From assembly GCA_021397835.1 (NCBI GenBank), contig JAJFZO010000049.1, positions 6,267,001 to 6,331,000 on the forward strand: 64,000 nt of DNA. Direction: 5' to 3'. Positions 36,387 through 49,299 of this stretch are shown in pieces; the stretch's first letter is position 1, and each line of letters opens with the position of its first letter. Under the pieces are notes generated by a model. The model was given only the letters and a program-made list of their open reading frames with translations. It made no database searches and was not told the DNA's origin. Made by a program: the position numbers and the translations under genes. Source of the DNA: Moringa oleifera. Its lineage: Eukaryota > Streptophyta > Magnoliopsida > Brassicales > Moringaceae.

Positions 36387-36414
36387 CACGTGATTCCAGT
36401 GGGCGTATCACGTG
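36387..36414 (-). promoter_or_regulatory. Two tandem G-boxes upstream of OMT2
   Basis: CACGTG occurs at 36387-36392 and 36409-36414 within a 22-base direct repeat (GTATCACGTGATTCCAGTGG twice with small changes). G-boxes bind bZIP and bHLH factors in light, jasmonate and abscisic acid responses. OMT4's otherwise similar promoter lacks both. Confidence 0.65.
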
Positions 36415-37010
36415 ATTCCAGTGGTTGTGCTGTCCACACTAAATGGGTATTTTGCTTGGGCTTGGGAACTGTTTGTACCCTACTGAATATGAACTACTGG
36501 ATCTTCTTCTATCATCAATATGGGTTAGATTCTTACGCTGAATCTTTTAAAAAATTATCATATGTAATAATTTAATAAAATAAATAATTTTATGTTTATA
36601 TTTTATTATTTTTTAATTTTTATTAAAAATACTTTAACATATATAATTTCATTTCTATTAATACAAAGAAAAGAAAAGAACTCTTCAAATTTAAGTGTAT
36701 TGTCAATTTTTCATATGCTTAATGGCTAAACAGTCTTTTTGCACATCATTCTGATTTTATCAATTGAAGATCTGATGGTATCACAATAGTTAAATTAATT
36801 TGCAATATTTTATTGTAAGGAATAATATTTCTATATCATTTGTTCTTGTGCTGTTACTTATATTTATTACATTAATTATGTTTGTTCTTACCTCGGGCTG
36901 GCTTCAGAATATTACCTGCACCTGTGTCATGTATAGCGCGTCCATTTCTTTAATTAAACGTCTATATTACCACATGTTTAAGTGTTTCACAAATCATATA
37001 TGATACAATC

Positions 37011-38429
37011 TGGATCAATGGCAGAATCGCAACCTGACAATAAAGAAGAATGGAGAATCAAGTAAGGCAAGCACAGGGAAGATACCATAGCTTTTCTTCA
37101 AGTTATCTCAATTTATTTGAGATTTTGCGGTTCATTCAAAAGAGTTTCATTGTTGGGCTACATCATAACCTTAGGGGGGAAAAAATAATTCATGCTGAAA
37201 ATAATAAGTACCATAACAAAGTATAAAGAAAGGAAGAAAAAGAAGTTTGAAATATGAATCTCCAGCTATCTTCTGCTCTGAGTTTCTCTTATTCTTTCTG
37301 CCCAAGAGTTCTAAGAAAACTCTAATAGCTTACTATATATATATTTAGAATTATAAAAAAATTGAAAATACACTATCAATTACTGAAATTATCTTGTCTT
37401 TAGTGTCATGACCTTGAAATCTAGCATCGCTGTGCTAGATTTTTTTCTTTGTTTTAATTCCAATAGTCTTCTAATCTATCAAAGTGTTATTTTCTTCCTA
37501 ACCCACCAAACACATAAAACAAAATGAAAGTTCAAAAATGAAGTCTCAAAAATCAACAAAAAATTACGAGAACATATCAATTTAGCCACTTGAAGACTCA
37601 TTCATCAAAGGCCCAATGCATATGAGCTTAATTTGCCTTTAAATTTATATAGTAGTACCATAATGAATGTGTCAGATTTTTTTGCTTACCAATGCATATT
37701 CGAGGCTTCAACTTTGCCTTCTTCCATGTCTGCAACTTCATTATTTTGTGTTATACCACACGTTTCAATAGTTGCTTCTATACGTATTAATGTGATTGTC
37801 GTTGTCTTAATCGTTGAATGCATGTCTTTTTCTAGAGAAGTTATTCATTGTTTTCTTGTCTGCTAGAAGGATTAACCATCCACTTATGATACTTAGATCA
37901 CAAGGGAGGAATTTTGTTGACTTAATCTTACTCTTTTGACAATATAACTTAATAGTGTCTGAGTTTTCTTTAACCGGAGAGAATAATGTAAATAAGCATT
38001 CACCATTGAAGACTTATCAAAGGCATAAAATAAGAATTAATTAATTGCTAGTTCTTTATTGAAATTAAGATTAACTTTGATTATCTTTTGATTTTTATTA
38101 ATTGGATAAGAGTTGAATTTTGTATATAACCTATAACATGATTAATTAAGTTAGTTTCATTATCCGATTAAACTCTCTTTTCATTACTCAATGAGGACAT
38201 TTTTTTATTATAATCTCATCGTTTGATTAAGAATATGTTACATTAACCTATATATTAGCTACTTAAGCTTCTAACCCTTCCTCACATGTGACCTACTCTC
38301 GAGTCTTTTTTTTTTTTTTCTCTAAAATGATTGATTTGTCCTTGTTATTTGAAAAATAAAATTCTAGTGGCCAACTACAATTAAAAAGATTGGTGATGAC
38401 TCCTATTAATTTTCATATTGAGGGTTATC
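37011..38429. other. AT-rich intergenic
   Basis: No coding or RNA feature is supported. Part may belong to the 5' side of the decayed pol that follows, but I see no LTR or gag text in it. Confidence 0.4.
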
Positions 38430-41290
38430 TTTGAAATCTCGATTGTGACAACTATAACTGGTTACAAACTAGTCAGTTTTATAGATGCATTTTCTAGTTA
38501 TAACTAGATTTCCATGAATATAGAAGATGAAGAAAAAAATTGCTATTGTTATTGAGTTTGGAACCTATTGCTGCAAAGCCATGCCATTCATCTTAAGAAC
38601 GCAGGTGACACTTATCAAAGATTGATTAACAAAATCTTTTGTTCAACAAATAGGATAGAATGTTGAAGTCTATATCAATGATATGATTGTGAAGAGTAGG
38701 AAGAAGGAAAAATACATTCAAGATCTAGAAGAAAACTTTGAGGTACTCATAAAATTTTAGATGAAAGTCAACTCCGCCAAATGTGCTTTGGGCATATCAT
38801 TAGGAAAATTTCTAAGCTTCATGATAACTCTAAGGGGTATTGAAACCAATCTTGAAAAAATTCAAGCTATAATGTAGATGAAGTCCCTAAAGAATATAAA
38901 AGAAATGTTGAAATCTCAATAAAAAGAGTGCGACACTAAGAAAGTTTATCTCCTAATCGACTAAAAAGTGCTTGCAATTGTTTAAAACCCTAAGCAACAT
39001 GAAATAATTTCAGTGAATTGTCTCCGAATCAGCTAAAAAGTGCTTGCCATTCTTCAAAACCTGACGAAACATGAAATAATTTTAGTTGGCACCTATTGCC
39101 AAGAAGCATTTCAAATTTGAAATGATTACTTTTAAAAGCCCTTTTTCCTTTCACTGACTTGAAAAAGATGAAACTCTTCATGTATACCTTGGAGCAACAC
39201 TAAAAGTTATCAATGCAGTACTTGCTAGATCGGATGATAGGAAGCATAAACTATATTATGTTAGTCGAGTCCTGCATGATGCAAAAACTCATTACTTAAG
39301 AATTAAACAAATGGTTATGTCTTAATAATTGCCATTAGAAAGCTTAGCAATTGCTTTCAAACACACAACATCATAGTGTTTACCAATGAACTCTTGAAGT
39401 GAATTCTCCATAAGCTTAAAACTTTTGGAAGGATGGTTAAATGATCTATCAAGCTTAATGAATTTTACATCCAGTATCGACCACTAACTGTTCTTAAGCC
39501 CAGTGTTAGCCGATTTTATTATGGAATTACCATTCTTGGAACCAAAGAAGTTCTAACTTCAAATCATGAAGAAGAATTGCAAAGAACTTAAGAAAAGACA
39601 AAACTCCTATCATGAAAAAATAAGAACAATGGCCTTGGCAATTATGGATAAATGGAACAGCTAGCAAAAGAAAATATGGAGTCAAAGTAGTCCTATATGG
39701 ACCAGATTAAATAAAGCTCAGATATGCAGTGACCTTTGATTTTTCCTCATTAAATAGTGAGGTGGAATACAAAGCTCTACTAAAAGGGTTCAGAATTGCA
39801 AGAAAAGCTCAATGTATGAGCTGCAAACATATAACATCTTATAGTTCATAGTCAAGTGTTGGAAAAATATAAGGCTTAAAAGTCTTAGATGATAAAAACC
39901 TTACAAAAGACTAAGGAGACATTAAACCACTTTGAAAAATAGTAAATTATTCAAGTTTAGTAGGGGGAAAAATTCTTAACAGAATGTTTTATCCAAAGTG
40001 TTGGTACTAAAATGTTATCCTTCTAGTAACATGTTCTTTAAAATATTACAAATGCCTAGTATACAATAGGTACCAATGTTCCTCATCATAACATCAATAA
40101 ATTAAACCACCTTACTGATTAGGTACTTGTATGAAGGAATTCTATTAGAAGATCTAGAAAAAACTAAGCAAGTTAAAAGAATAATAGTAAGGTTTTCATT
40201 AATAAAAGGACAACTATATTGAAAATCATATGCACTCCCTTCTCAAAGTGTGTAAGTCACCCAAAATAAAAGCATGATATGGCAAAAGTTCATGAAAAAG
40301 TAAGCAAAACTTATATCAAGGCTTGTTTTTTAACACATAAGATTCTAAGGCAAGGATACTACCGTCCTACACTTCGTAAAGATGTTATTTAATATGTAAA
40401 AAAATGCAAAGTTTACCAAAAATCTGCCTTATCTCAAAAGATTTGACAACACCAGTTATACCATAAAGGTTCTTTGGTCTTTTATACAATAGGATGGATC
40501 TAATAGGTCCTTTTTCAATAATTGCAAGGCAAATAAAATTTGTTATTGTAGCAGTTGATTATTTTACGACGTGAGTGGAAACAAAAGCACTGGCCACCAT
40601 TACTGATCAAAAGCATAGGACTTCGTATGAAGATCAATTGTGTGCCAATTTGTAGTACCTCGAGTAATAATAACTGATAATGAACATCAATTTTGGGGAA
40701 TAGATTCAAAAATCATTGTTTAAGTTTTAAAATTGAGTAAAAGTTTATTGTAGTAAGTCATCCTTAGGCAAATGACCAAGGGGACGTGACAAATTGGACT
40801 ATTTTGCTAACTCTCAAAACAAGAGTAAAAAAAAGCTAAAGGTGCCTGGGCTAACGAGTTATAGAGCATTTTATGGACTTATAGAATTACAAGTTGAATA
40901 ACTGCCAAGGAAACCTTATTTTCAGTCACTTTTGGAACAAAAGTAGTGGTACCCAATGAAATTGGGCTTTTTTCAAACAAGCTAATTTGGACCTTTTAGA
41001 TAAGAACCAAGATCAAGCTAGTATTCAAGCAACGTTTATCATTAAAAGGTAGATAAAATATATAATTAAAAGGTGTAAGAGAAGGTGTTTGTAGAAAGAG
41101 ATTTTGTCAATAGGAAAATTAGTATCTCTAATCCATAGGATGCTATTGAAAAATTTTCACCTAATTAGGAATGTCCTAACCTATTGCTAAGATCATCAAC
41201 CATGGTTTGTACAAGCTCAAAACTTAGGAAGGTATTGAGGTACCTTGACCTTAGAGCTTTGATAATATGAGAAAATATTTTCCATAGGGG
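38430..41290 (+). mobile_element. Second decayed Tat-lineage pol (RT, RNase H x2, integrase), no LTRs
   Basis: RT begins mid-domain: GYKLVSFIDAFSSYN (about 38459), then TYQRLINKIF-like text and NVEVYINDMIVKSRKKEKYI (about 38660-38720). The YVDD box is Y-I-N-D, so a catalytic aspartate is lost. The first RNase H follows (YLGATLKVINAVLARSDD and KLYYVSRVLHDAKTHYLRIK, about 39185-39310), then the archaeal-type RNase H (LRYAVTFDFSSLNSEVEYKA near 39720-39780 and ALLKGFRIARKA). Integrase shows RPTLRKDVI, KFVIVAVDYF, a W-A-NEL..LWTYRIT segment and a C-terminal YKLKT-EGIEVP end near 41270. It is riddled with stops. The wording differs from the element at 14-29 kb, so this is another Tat subfamily (RIRE2-like). 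Confidence 0.8.
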
Positions 41291-42429
41291 AATGATTTTT
41301 AGGTATCTTTTAATACTAGGACACTAGTTAGTGATTTTTATCACTATAATAATAACTTTCCACAATTGCATAATTTCTTAATCTTATTTACATTGAAGCA
41401 CACATAAGGACTACAACAAATTAAAGCTACTATAGTGGCAATTTCAAAAGCATTAAATAATGCTAAAAATTACACTGAAGTGCAAAAAGTAACTATCAAG
41501 TTGCTAACAATTGAGCCTCAAAAGGAAAAACATAAAATTCAGAGCCAAAGAAGGCAAAAAATGAAAGTACTTAGCCATGGACAAACTAAAAGATCTAACC
41601 TTGAAAGGTAATACAAAAGCAGCTAAGAAAAGCAAGAAACACCCAAGCATGAAAGCAAATTTAACTAAAGTAATTTAGTGGTACTAACCTCTTTCCGTAA
41701 AATAGAAATATTTTTTACAATTAATTCTTTTTATACTTAAAAGTCTCAATCTTCTTAGAACTCAAATAGTCTGATCTTGCCAGACAATGATAGTAGTCAA
41801 AGTTTATGATAAAAGATCACAGTTAGAAAGAAAAAATGATATAAGTCGTAATCTCAAATAATAACTAATGAAATCTTAAAGACTTACCCTCATAGCAAAA
41901 CTCATCGTTACTCTTTTAGGACTAAGGTTGTTTAAATGGGTTTCATCATTATGAAGTAACATACATTGTGCTAATTCTAAAGCCACAATAACTTAATCTA
42001 AGGTACTAACCTTCAAGTTAGGCATATACCTAGAATTTGTATATTTATTACCTCCTTGAGATGATTTTTGATCATAAGAATGAGGTAGGCTCATAGGATA
42101 GGTTCAACATGCCTACTTGAAGACTAGAAATCTTTTTTCCTTTCTAAAATCACTAAAGAATGAAAAATAGGTAATAGAGATGACTTCAAATAAGATTTCT
42201 GAGAAGGAGGAGACATTAGAAGCAGATTCTGATTAAGTGGTCTTTCTTTAGGACCCAAATTCTCAATGAGCCTTTCCTCTTTTTATTGCTTTTAAATCAA
42301 TTTTTAGGGGTCTCACTTGAGTCCCAGCAACAACAAATGAAAAAGACATTTTCAATAGTCAATTAGCATTATCTATATATATAAGAAAAATGAGAATATT
42401 AAAAAAGAGTCTAAAAGTGTATGCTTAAT
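41291..42429. other. Post-pol spacer
   Basis: No gene is supported. This could be the 3' untranslated part of the second Tat element, but no LTR in that orientation follows. Confidence 0.35.
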
Positions 42430-43799
42430 CCTACTTTTCTTTAATCATATTCTTAATCAAGATTAAGAAAGGAGTTGCCATCAATCATTACGGGAGTGAT
42501 TGGTTACCTAAATGCTATCTATTCAACCTAATTTATTCATAAGTTTATTTTAGGATTACTAAAATGGTAGATTCGGTTTGCAAAATTAAAGTTAAGTTCG
42601 GGACTTAGTTTAGAGTAGAAAGGTGTTAGCACCGCACTACCACCGTTTTAAGAATGAATACAAATCTAATATCATGAATTTTAAAATGTTCATTGATATA
42701 TGACCCATAAATATTTTTTGTAGTATAAAGGATTAATATTGATCATTTTTAATTTATTATATTATAAAAAATTTATCTTTATTGAAAATTTTTCTAAAAT
42801 TCGATCATCTACGATAATGTCAAAAAAAATTTTCTCCTCAAGAATAGAAGATAAAAACAATCATTATCATTTTTTTAAACTGATTCAAACCTATCATTGA
42901 AACCTAATTTTATTGTTTATTATTATTTTTTTAAAATATATTTTTAAATTCTAATATTACTATTAAGAGGCTAACAATATACATTTATATCACCAAATAA
43001 TTTACTGTTGCAAATATTCCTCGTTACTTATTATTGTAAATACTATACTTATATTCGTAACATTTATTTAAAAAAAATCTATATATGTATTAAGGTGTTA
43101 ATTTAAATTTTAGTCATTGTGAAGAATTTAAATTAATCTCCAATGCCTCAAGAAAATTTTAAAAAATCATCATTATGATAAATTTTTATATTCTATTATT
43201 AGGGTTTTAGTGTTTTAATTTTAATAATATCACGTAAATATATTCGTAAAATATAATAAAATAAATAAATAAATAACCTACATAAAAAATACATCTCTCT
43301 TTCTTTCCTTTTTTTTTTGCCTTCCTTTTTCCTCTCTCTTTTTCCTTTATGTGACTCCTTCTTCTCTCTTTCTTTCCTCTCGTTCCTTCCCTGGGTACCT
43401 ACTCCATCCCCCCTTCCTTCCTTCGATTCCTTCATTCTTCTTGAATGAAAATCATAGTTAATTTACAAATTAAAGAATGAATTACTTGGATTGGCTCTAA
43501 ATTCTTCGCTCTACTTCTTCTCTAAATTCCTTTCCTTTAGTAAGCCTTTTCCTTCAATCTCTTTTTCTCTATTTTTTCTTTTAGGTTTTGCGCCTTCTTC
43601 CTCCCTTCCCTTTCTCTTCCTATGTCTATTCAAATCCTCCCACCGTTTTTTATACTTTTCGAAGGAGGGAGGATTGAAAGATGGAAAATGGTAAGGCCTA
43701 TGCTAGGCGACCTGGTAGAGCCTAGGGTAAGTGCTTTGCACATGCCCTATTTCTTTCCTTTTTTCTAATTTTATTTTCTGTTGTCTACAACTGACAATG
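42430..43799 (-). repeat. LTR copy of the first Tat family (minus orientation)
   Basis: Read on the minus strand it starts TGTAGACAACAGAAAAT at 43799 and continues with the AGGTCGCCTAGCATAGGCC-type block, a long purine-rich stretch (plus-strand pyrimidines 43280-43620) and then the R/U5-like part: TAAGCGATCAATCAT-like text near 42500 and GGTGCTAACAC near 42630. It ends near 42430 without the final bases seen at 28935 and without a primer-binding site. It appears to be a solo LTR with a clipped 3' end. Confidence 0.75.
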
Positions 43800-45730
43800 A
43801 AAATAAAAAGAGACTACCTAGGCAAATCTAGATTAAGTTTGGTTGGAGAAAGAAAAAAGCCAAACAGAAGGTCTAGAATTTCAAGGTAATTAAGTTAGCA
43901 ACATGTTGGATCTTAGTCTCACCCTCCTCCAAAGCTTCAAAAATTTTCGTAGCATGATCATTAGTAATCTTCTGAGCATCCTTATCATCTTAGCCTTTTC
44001 TACTTACAAAGGTCAAAACCTAGGCCTTCTCACCCAATGACAAAGAAATTTCTCTTCTAAATATCAAGAATTTTAGGAGCTTCATGAAGACTTGCCTATT
44101 ATTGTTTAGAATAGAGATTAAAAAAAAAAAAAAAACTCAAGAGGCCCTAGGACTTTTCTTGATAATGAAACATTAGACAAAATCTTCCACAAAAAACTCT
44201 CTATAACCTAGCTTGTAAATTGCCCCTAAAAACCTATGATATAGTAAAAATCCTAGGAATAATCTGCAAAGAAGAGATTCCGTAATACTTGTATAAATCA
44301 AATACCAAAAAGGGGATAAGGGAAGCAAATATTGAAACTTAAAATCACCTAGTAAGCACAAAGAGAGAACAATACAAGTACAAACTTCTTTTAAATCCAA
44401 TTAAATACAATCTCTTTATCTCTTCCTCTACGTGACCAATAATCAATGAAGAAAAGGAGAATCTCTTCAGTCTTTGATGTGAAATTTATAAAGATCTAGT
44501 GGAGCTTATACAATCGTAATGCAACCACATGAGCAAGAAGTGACACAACAATGGATAAGGTGACAACAAAATAATGAATCCAAAGGATAGTTAACATCTC
44601 CACCACGCAATATCCAGCAACAATTCATTCCCATTCCCATTCCCATTATCTTGTCAACACATAGCAGAAGCATTCAACCTTAATTATCACGGTCATCAGC
44701 ACGGCTTATCTATCTACCTCCCAAATCAACCGGAGTTCTTCACATTATTTATTAACTAATGTAATTTCTTCTACAAAGTGCAAATTGTGATTATCCTTCC
44801 CTCAAAATACTACTTTTTTATTGGTCATCTGAGAGTATTTAGCCTTGTAAAATGGTCTTATTAAGAATTCACACAGGATTCCACATGCCCCATGCTATTG
44901 GGATGAGAGTGTAAGCTAATGATACTTTTTGGATACCAGTCCAATAATAGAAGGAACACTTTCCGTAGTTAATGGAAGATTTATAATTCATTCTAGCAAG
45001 AGCAGTATAAATTTAATTAGTTTTCACAAGATGAAGCGGAAAAATAATTAAGAAAACACTTCAATTTTTCTTTGTTTTATAGAGAAACCATTTGATGCCA
45101 AACTTGGTAAGAAAAAAAGTTATCTCATTAATTTAATTTTTTGAAAAGAGAAAATCCCAATAATATGTGGTTTTGTAGATCTTCCATATCAATATTCTTA
45201 CATGGTCATATTAAAGAATTGAAAAGAGAAACACAAACTCAGTAAATATTTAAACTAATACAAAATGAGATGCAGATCATTTCTCAGCTTCCATATGCAT
45301 GATTTTGTGCAACACTTTCAAAATGTATGAAAAAATAGAATTGCAGACCGCATATATGTCTAATTATGCCAGCAGTACAGTAATTGGCTTTACATTTACA
45401 GTAAGGACAAACAAAAACATTAATATAATATACTGAGCAAAACGTGGTCTAATGCAAAGATACTTTATAGTTTTAAAATGCCAAAAATCTTCAAACTAGA
45501 TTTCCCATTCATCAAATCTTCAAGAGTTTAAAAAATAAGTAGAAGGATAAGGACAGATTAAGATCGTGCTTATACTTTTTTCTTGTCGATGATGTAAGAA
45601 GATACGGGAAATCAGATATGATTTACTTATTATGAAACTTTCCTAATTAACATATACAAGTGCAAGCAAAATATGAAACAGATGCTTTAAATAAGATTTT
45701 GCTTTATATTTTGTAGTTATCTTATCGTAG
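43800..45730. other. Intergenic with weak minus-strand coiled-coil-like remnant
   Basis: On the minus strand, about 44090-43900, a broken frame reads like charged coiled coil (DDKDAQKITNDHATKIFEAL), possibly a degraded retrotransposon or plant gene fragment that I cannot identify. A small (CCCATT)n-like microsatellite lies at 44625-44648. Otherwise AT-rich. Confidence 0.35.
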
Positions 45731-45778
45731 TGGAGAGCTAGATGTAATAAGTCACACGAAGTCTCTAATGCAAAAGCA

Positions 45779-45789
45779 TATATATATAG
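45779..45789 (+). promoter_or_regulatory. TATA box of OMT3
   Basis: CATATATATATAGA about 65 bases before the ATG. The promoter lacks the GCCATTCTGCAA block of the other three copies but shares GTAATAAGTCACA (about 45743) with OMT1 (about 31463). Confidence 0.6.
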
Positions 45790-45849
45790 ACCCTTGTGGG
45801 TTGGGAGTTGACAAGAGAAAGCAAGAATCAAAGAGTTTGAGAGCTGGAG

Positions 45850-47020
45850 ATGGAGGCGGGAATGGAGCATGGCAGTGAGCTGCTTCTGGCTCAAGCTCAT
45901 GTGTGGAACCACATGCTCAACTTGGTGAGTTCTGGTTCGTTAAAATGTGCGGTTCAGTTGGGCATACCGGACATCATTCACAAACACGGCAAACCCATGA
46001 CCATCCACGAGCTTGTTGCTGCACTACCAGTGAATCCTGCAAAAGCTCGCTGTGTCTTTCGCCTGATGCGCATCTTGGTTCACTCGGGCTTCTTTGCTTG
46101 GCAAAGGGTAAGCGAGAACGAGGCTGAGGAAGGGTATGTGCTCACCAATGCATCCAGGCTCCTGCTTAAGGACGAGCCCTTGAGTGTGAGACCCTTCTTG
46201 CTGTTCGTGCTGGATCCTATTCTGACACAGCCGTGGGACCATATGAGCGCTTGGTTTCAAACTGAGGAGTCCTCCCCGTTTGTTACAGCTCATGGGAAGA
46301 CATTTTGGGACTATGCTGCACATGAGGCAAAGCATAACCAATTTTTCAACGAAGCTATGGCTAGCGATGCCCGACTAGTTACAAGCGTGATTATTGACAA
46401 GTGCAAAGAAGTGTTTAAAGGGTTGAAGTCACTGGTCGACGTAGGGGGTGGCACCGGCACCGTCGCCAAGGCCTTGGCTGCTGCATTCCCCAAACTTGGA
46501 CTGCACTGTTTTCGATCTTCCCCATGTGGTTGCCGGCCAACATGGCACTCACAACTTGAAATACCTCGGAGGAGACATGTTTGAAGCAGTCCCTTCAACA
46601 GATGGAATCTTGTTAAAGGTACATATACATGACTCCAACCTCCGGGTAGTTTCAACTTTTATTTCCTTGTTTCTTTTAATCCTTTGATTGTTACTGTGAT
46701 TGGTGACTGGAAAACAGTGGATATTGCACGACTGGAACGGTGAAGACTGCGTGAAAATACTTCGACGCTGCAAGGAGGCAATTGCAAGCCATGGCAAAGG
46801 AGGGAAGGTGATTATAATAGATATGATAATGGAGAACCAGAAAGATTCTTATGAGTCAAATGAAACCCAGCTCTTCTTCGATATGCTGATGATGCTGTTG
46901 CTCCCGGGGAGAGAGAGGAACGAGAAAGAATGGGCTAAGCTCTTCTTCTATGCTGGTTTCAGTGACTATAAGATAACTCCCGTGCTGGGTTTAAGATCAC
47001 TCATTGAAGTCTTTCCTTGA
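45850..47020 (+). pseudogene. OMT3: O-methyltransferase gene with a single frameshift
   Basis: Two exons, 45850-46618 and 46718-47020, same structure as the intact copies. Exon 1 reads in frame from MEAGMEHGSELLLAQAHVW through the SAM motif LVDVGGGTG, then one extra A in CCCCAAACTT (46491-46496; others have CCCCAACTT) shifts the frame just before the FDLPHVV motif. The rest of exon 1 continues in the next frame ([20 protein letters not shown] to GILLK), and exon 2 (WILHDW, DMIMENQK, NEKEW, IEVFP) is intact with all catalytic residues. The N-terminus has one extra residue. This is the most diverged of the four, with a different intron sequence. With one lesion only, a sequencing error or a recently lost allele is as possible as a true pseudogene. 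Confidence 0.85.
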
Positions 47021-49299
47021 CTTAAAGCTTTTCTTTCTCCTTTTCGTGCCAAACACAGGCATATGTACTTTTTCTTCTCCTTCTTCTTCTTCTTCTTCTT
47101 TTTCATGCATGGTTTACAATTCTTAAGTGTGTGATTTGATTAAAATATGGGAGTCAAGACCTTTGTTGATGTAATTGAAATGGAATAAAAAACTGTTTTT
47201 AATTTATTATAAATTAAACATAAAAAATTATATATTATATCTATTTTTCTTTTATATTTCAAAATATAAAAAAGTTACGAATAATCATATATGGACCACA
47301 AAACAATTATTACTAAAATGATTATAAATTTTTTATTTATCAAACATTAAATAAAAGAATCATTTAGTTGTAATTAATTAATTATTTTTAAAAAATTATA
47401 AATTAAAATATAAAAATTAAAAATTTATGATTTGTAAAAGCAACATGTTATTTACAATATATAATCACAACGAACATATACACTCATTCGCAATTAAAAT
47501 ATTTTTTATATTGTATTTTTTTACATAACGAAATATATCCAAAAATCAAATAATCACTTAATAAAAATATAATTTTAAGTAAAAAATTCACTAATATTTA
47601 TAAACTTAAAGAGCTAAAAGCTAATATATTAATTTCACAAAATATCATTTTTTAATCTCCAACAAATGATGATTAATTCATAATATATGACTTTAAAATA
47701 AGAATACTTTGAAAAGAGACATTCATGCTTACTTGAGTAAGAATAAGCCGGCATCCTGCATAAGTTCTAAATTATGTTATAATTCAAGAACTATAGCTGA
47801 AATTAAGAAATCATAAAGATATACAATTAATTAAGGATATATGAAGATAAATTATGGATTATATATATCTTCAGTTGAATAGCTCAAACCCCGACACTTC
47901 CTTAGGTTGACAGCTCATAATGAGAATATCTACAGAAAAATGACAAGATTACTAGAATTAATTAGATTATTAGATATCCAAAAAATCTTTATGAAAAATA
48001 GGGATGGGGCAGGAATGGTAAAAAATAGGATAATTTTATCATGTGAAGTTGGAACTAAGACTCCTTGTAAGTGTTTAATCATTTTTGAAGGAAAATAAGA
48101 TGGAATAGATTTCTAGGGTTTGGTATTACCTTTGTGTAAGCCCAATCAACAAAGGAGAAAAGATAGTAAACAATGATGAATGACACTATATGAGGTTGTA
48201 TTGCGGTGATATCCTATTGTTTCCTAAATCCAACAATTATTTCTTCTTTTTTTCATTTTAAAGTCGTTTTTTTCCTCTTTTTGTGCAAATGCAAGCAATA
48301 ATTGGAGACAAAAAATGAGAAGCAAAATCTATGATATCACTCATAACTTGAATGACTTTGTAGTTTGACCTTTGAATGAAAATGAAAAAAGAACAATGAA
48401 TCACGAAAATATAAAGAAATTTCTCACCCTCCTAATAAAAAAATCTAATAAAATAAAATAATAAATTATCAATATTCCAAGAACACTAATTTATTTAATG
48501 GGGCCATGAAACCGATATATCAAAATGCTACAAAATAACTAGCCTTTGGTGTATCCTAAAATAATTAAGGAAATCATATACTCAATTGGAATTAAAACCT
48601 TAACAATAATTAAACCAAAATCAAGCTGCTAAACAAAATATATCTCGAGTAAAAGTTGGTCAAACTAAAAGTAAATAAAGGTAATTCGATTGACAAATTT
48701 ACTAAATTGATTATTGATCTTGAAAATTTTGATGTTAAGATTAAAGGTGAAGATTAAGTTATTCTTATTGAATTCGTTACCTTAACCTTTTGATCAGATG
48801 AGGAATACGTTTAAACATAACAAGGATAAGCTTTCATTGGTAGGTTTAATTTGTGTCATTTATGCAAAAGAATATATAGTTGGTTATAAATAAAATTTTA
48901 TAAAAAAATTAAAATCCCTAAAATATAATAAAAATTTACAAAATTAAGTTGATCGTAAAATACTTAATAATCAAAGTAAAGTAAAGCTGAAATTACTTAA
49001 AGTAAGTACCAGAGGAAATTAAAAGACGCCAGAGGAAGCACTTAAACTAAGGTGAAAAATTATAAAGAATGTGAATCAAATGATTGTATTCAATAAGAAG
49101 ATAAGAAGTTTTGCTCACCTTGGCACTCTATCATCTGTGTTTATCTTGAAGATTATCACCCTAATCTATGTAATAAAAAAACAAATATCATTAATATTAT
49201 AGATTAAAGATAAGTATGATAGGCTTGGAGCATAAAAGGGTAATGGAAACACAAGCAATAGAGAGATTCTAAAGACATGGAACTTTTTATTTTATTTTA
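47021..49299. other. OMT3 3' flank and AT-rich intergenic
   Basis: A (CTT)n microsatellite lies at about 47080-47105 in the likely 3' UTR. From 47150 onward the DNA is AT-rich with no supported gene. Confidence 0.4.

Larger units (their letters stand above)
34770..37010. repeat. Segmental duplication, copy A (contains OMT2)
   Basis: Matches 49300-51560 in the same orientation. It starts at TTGGTGGGTGTGCCTC, includes the 3' flank, the whole OMT2 gene and its promoter, and fades near TGTTTCACAAATCATATAT (about 37000). Coding parts are most similar, flanks less so, with gaps. Confidence 0.85.

Noticed and set aside
38430..43799. One complete second retrotransposon made of the pol remnant and the LTR at 42.4-43.8 kb
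   Set aside because: The pol reads on the plus strand and the LTR on the minus strand, the LTR matches the other Tat family, and no PBS adjoins it.
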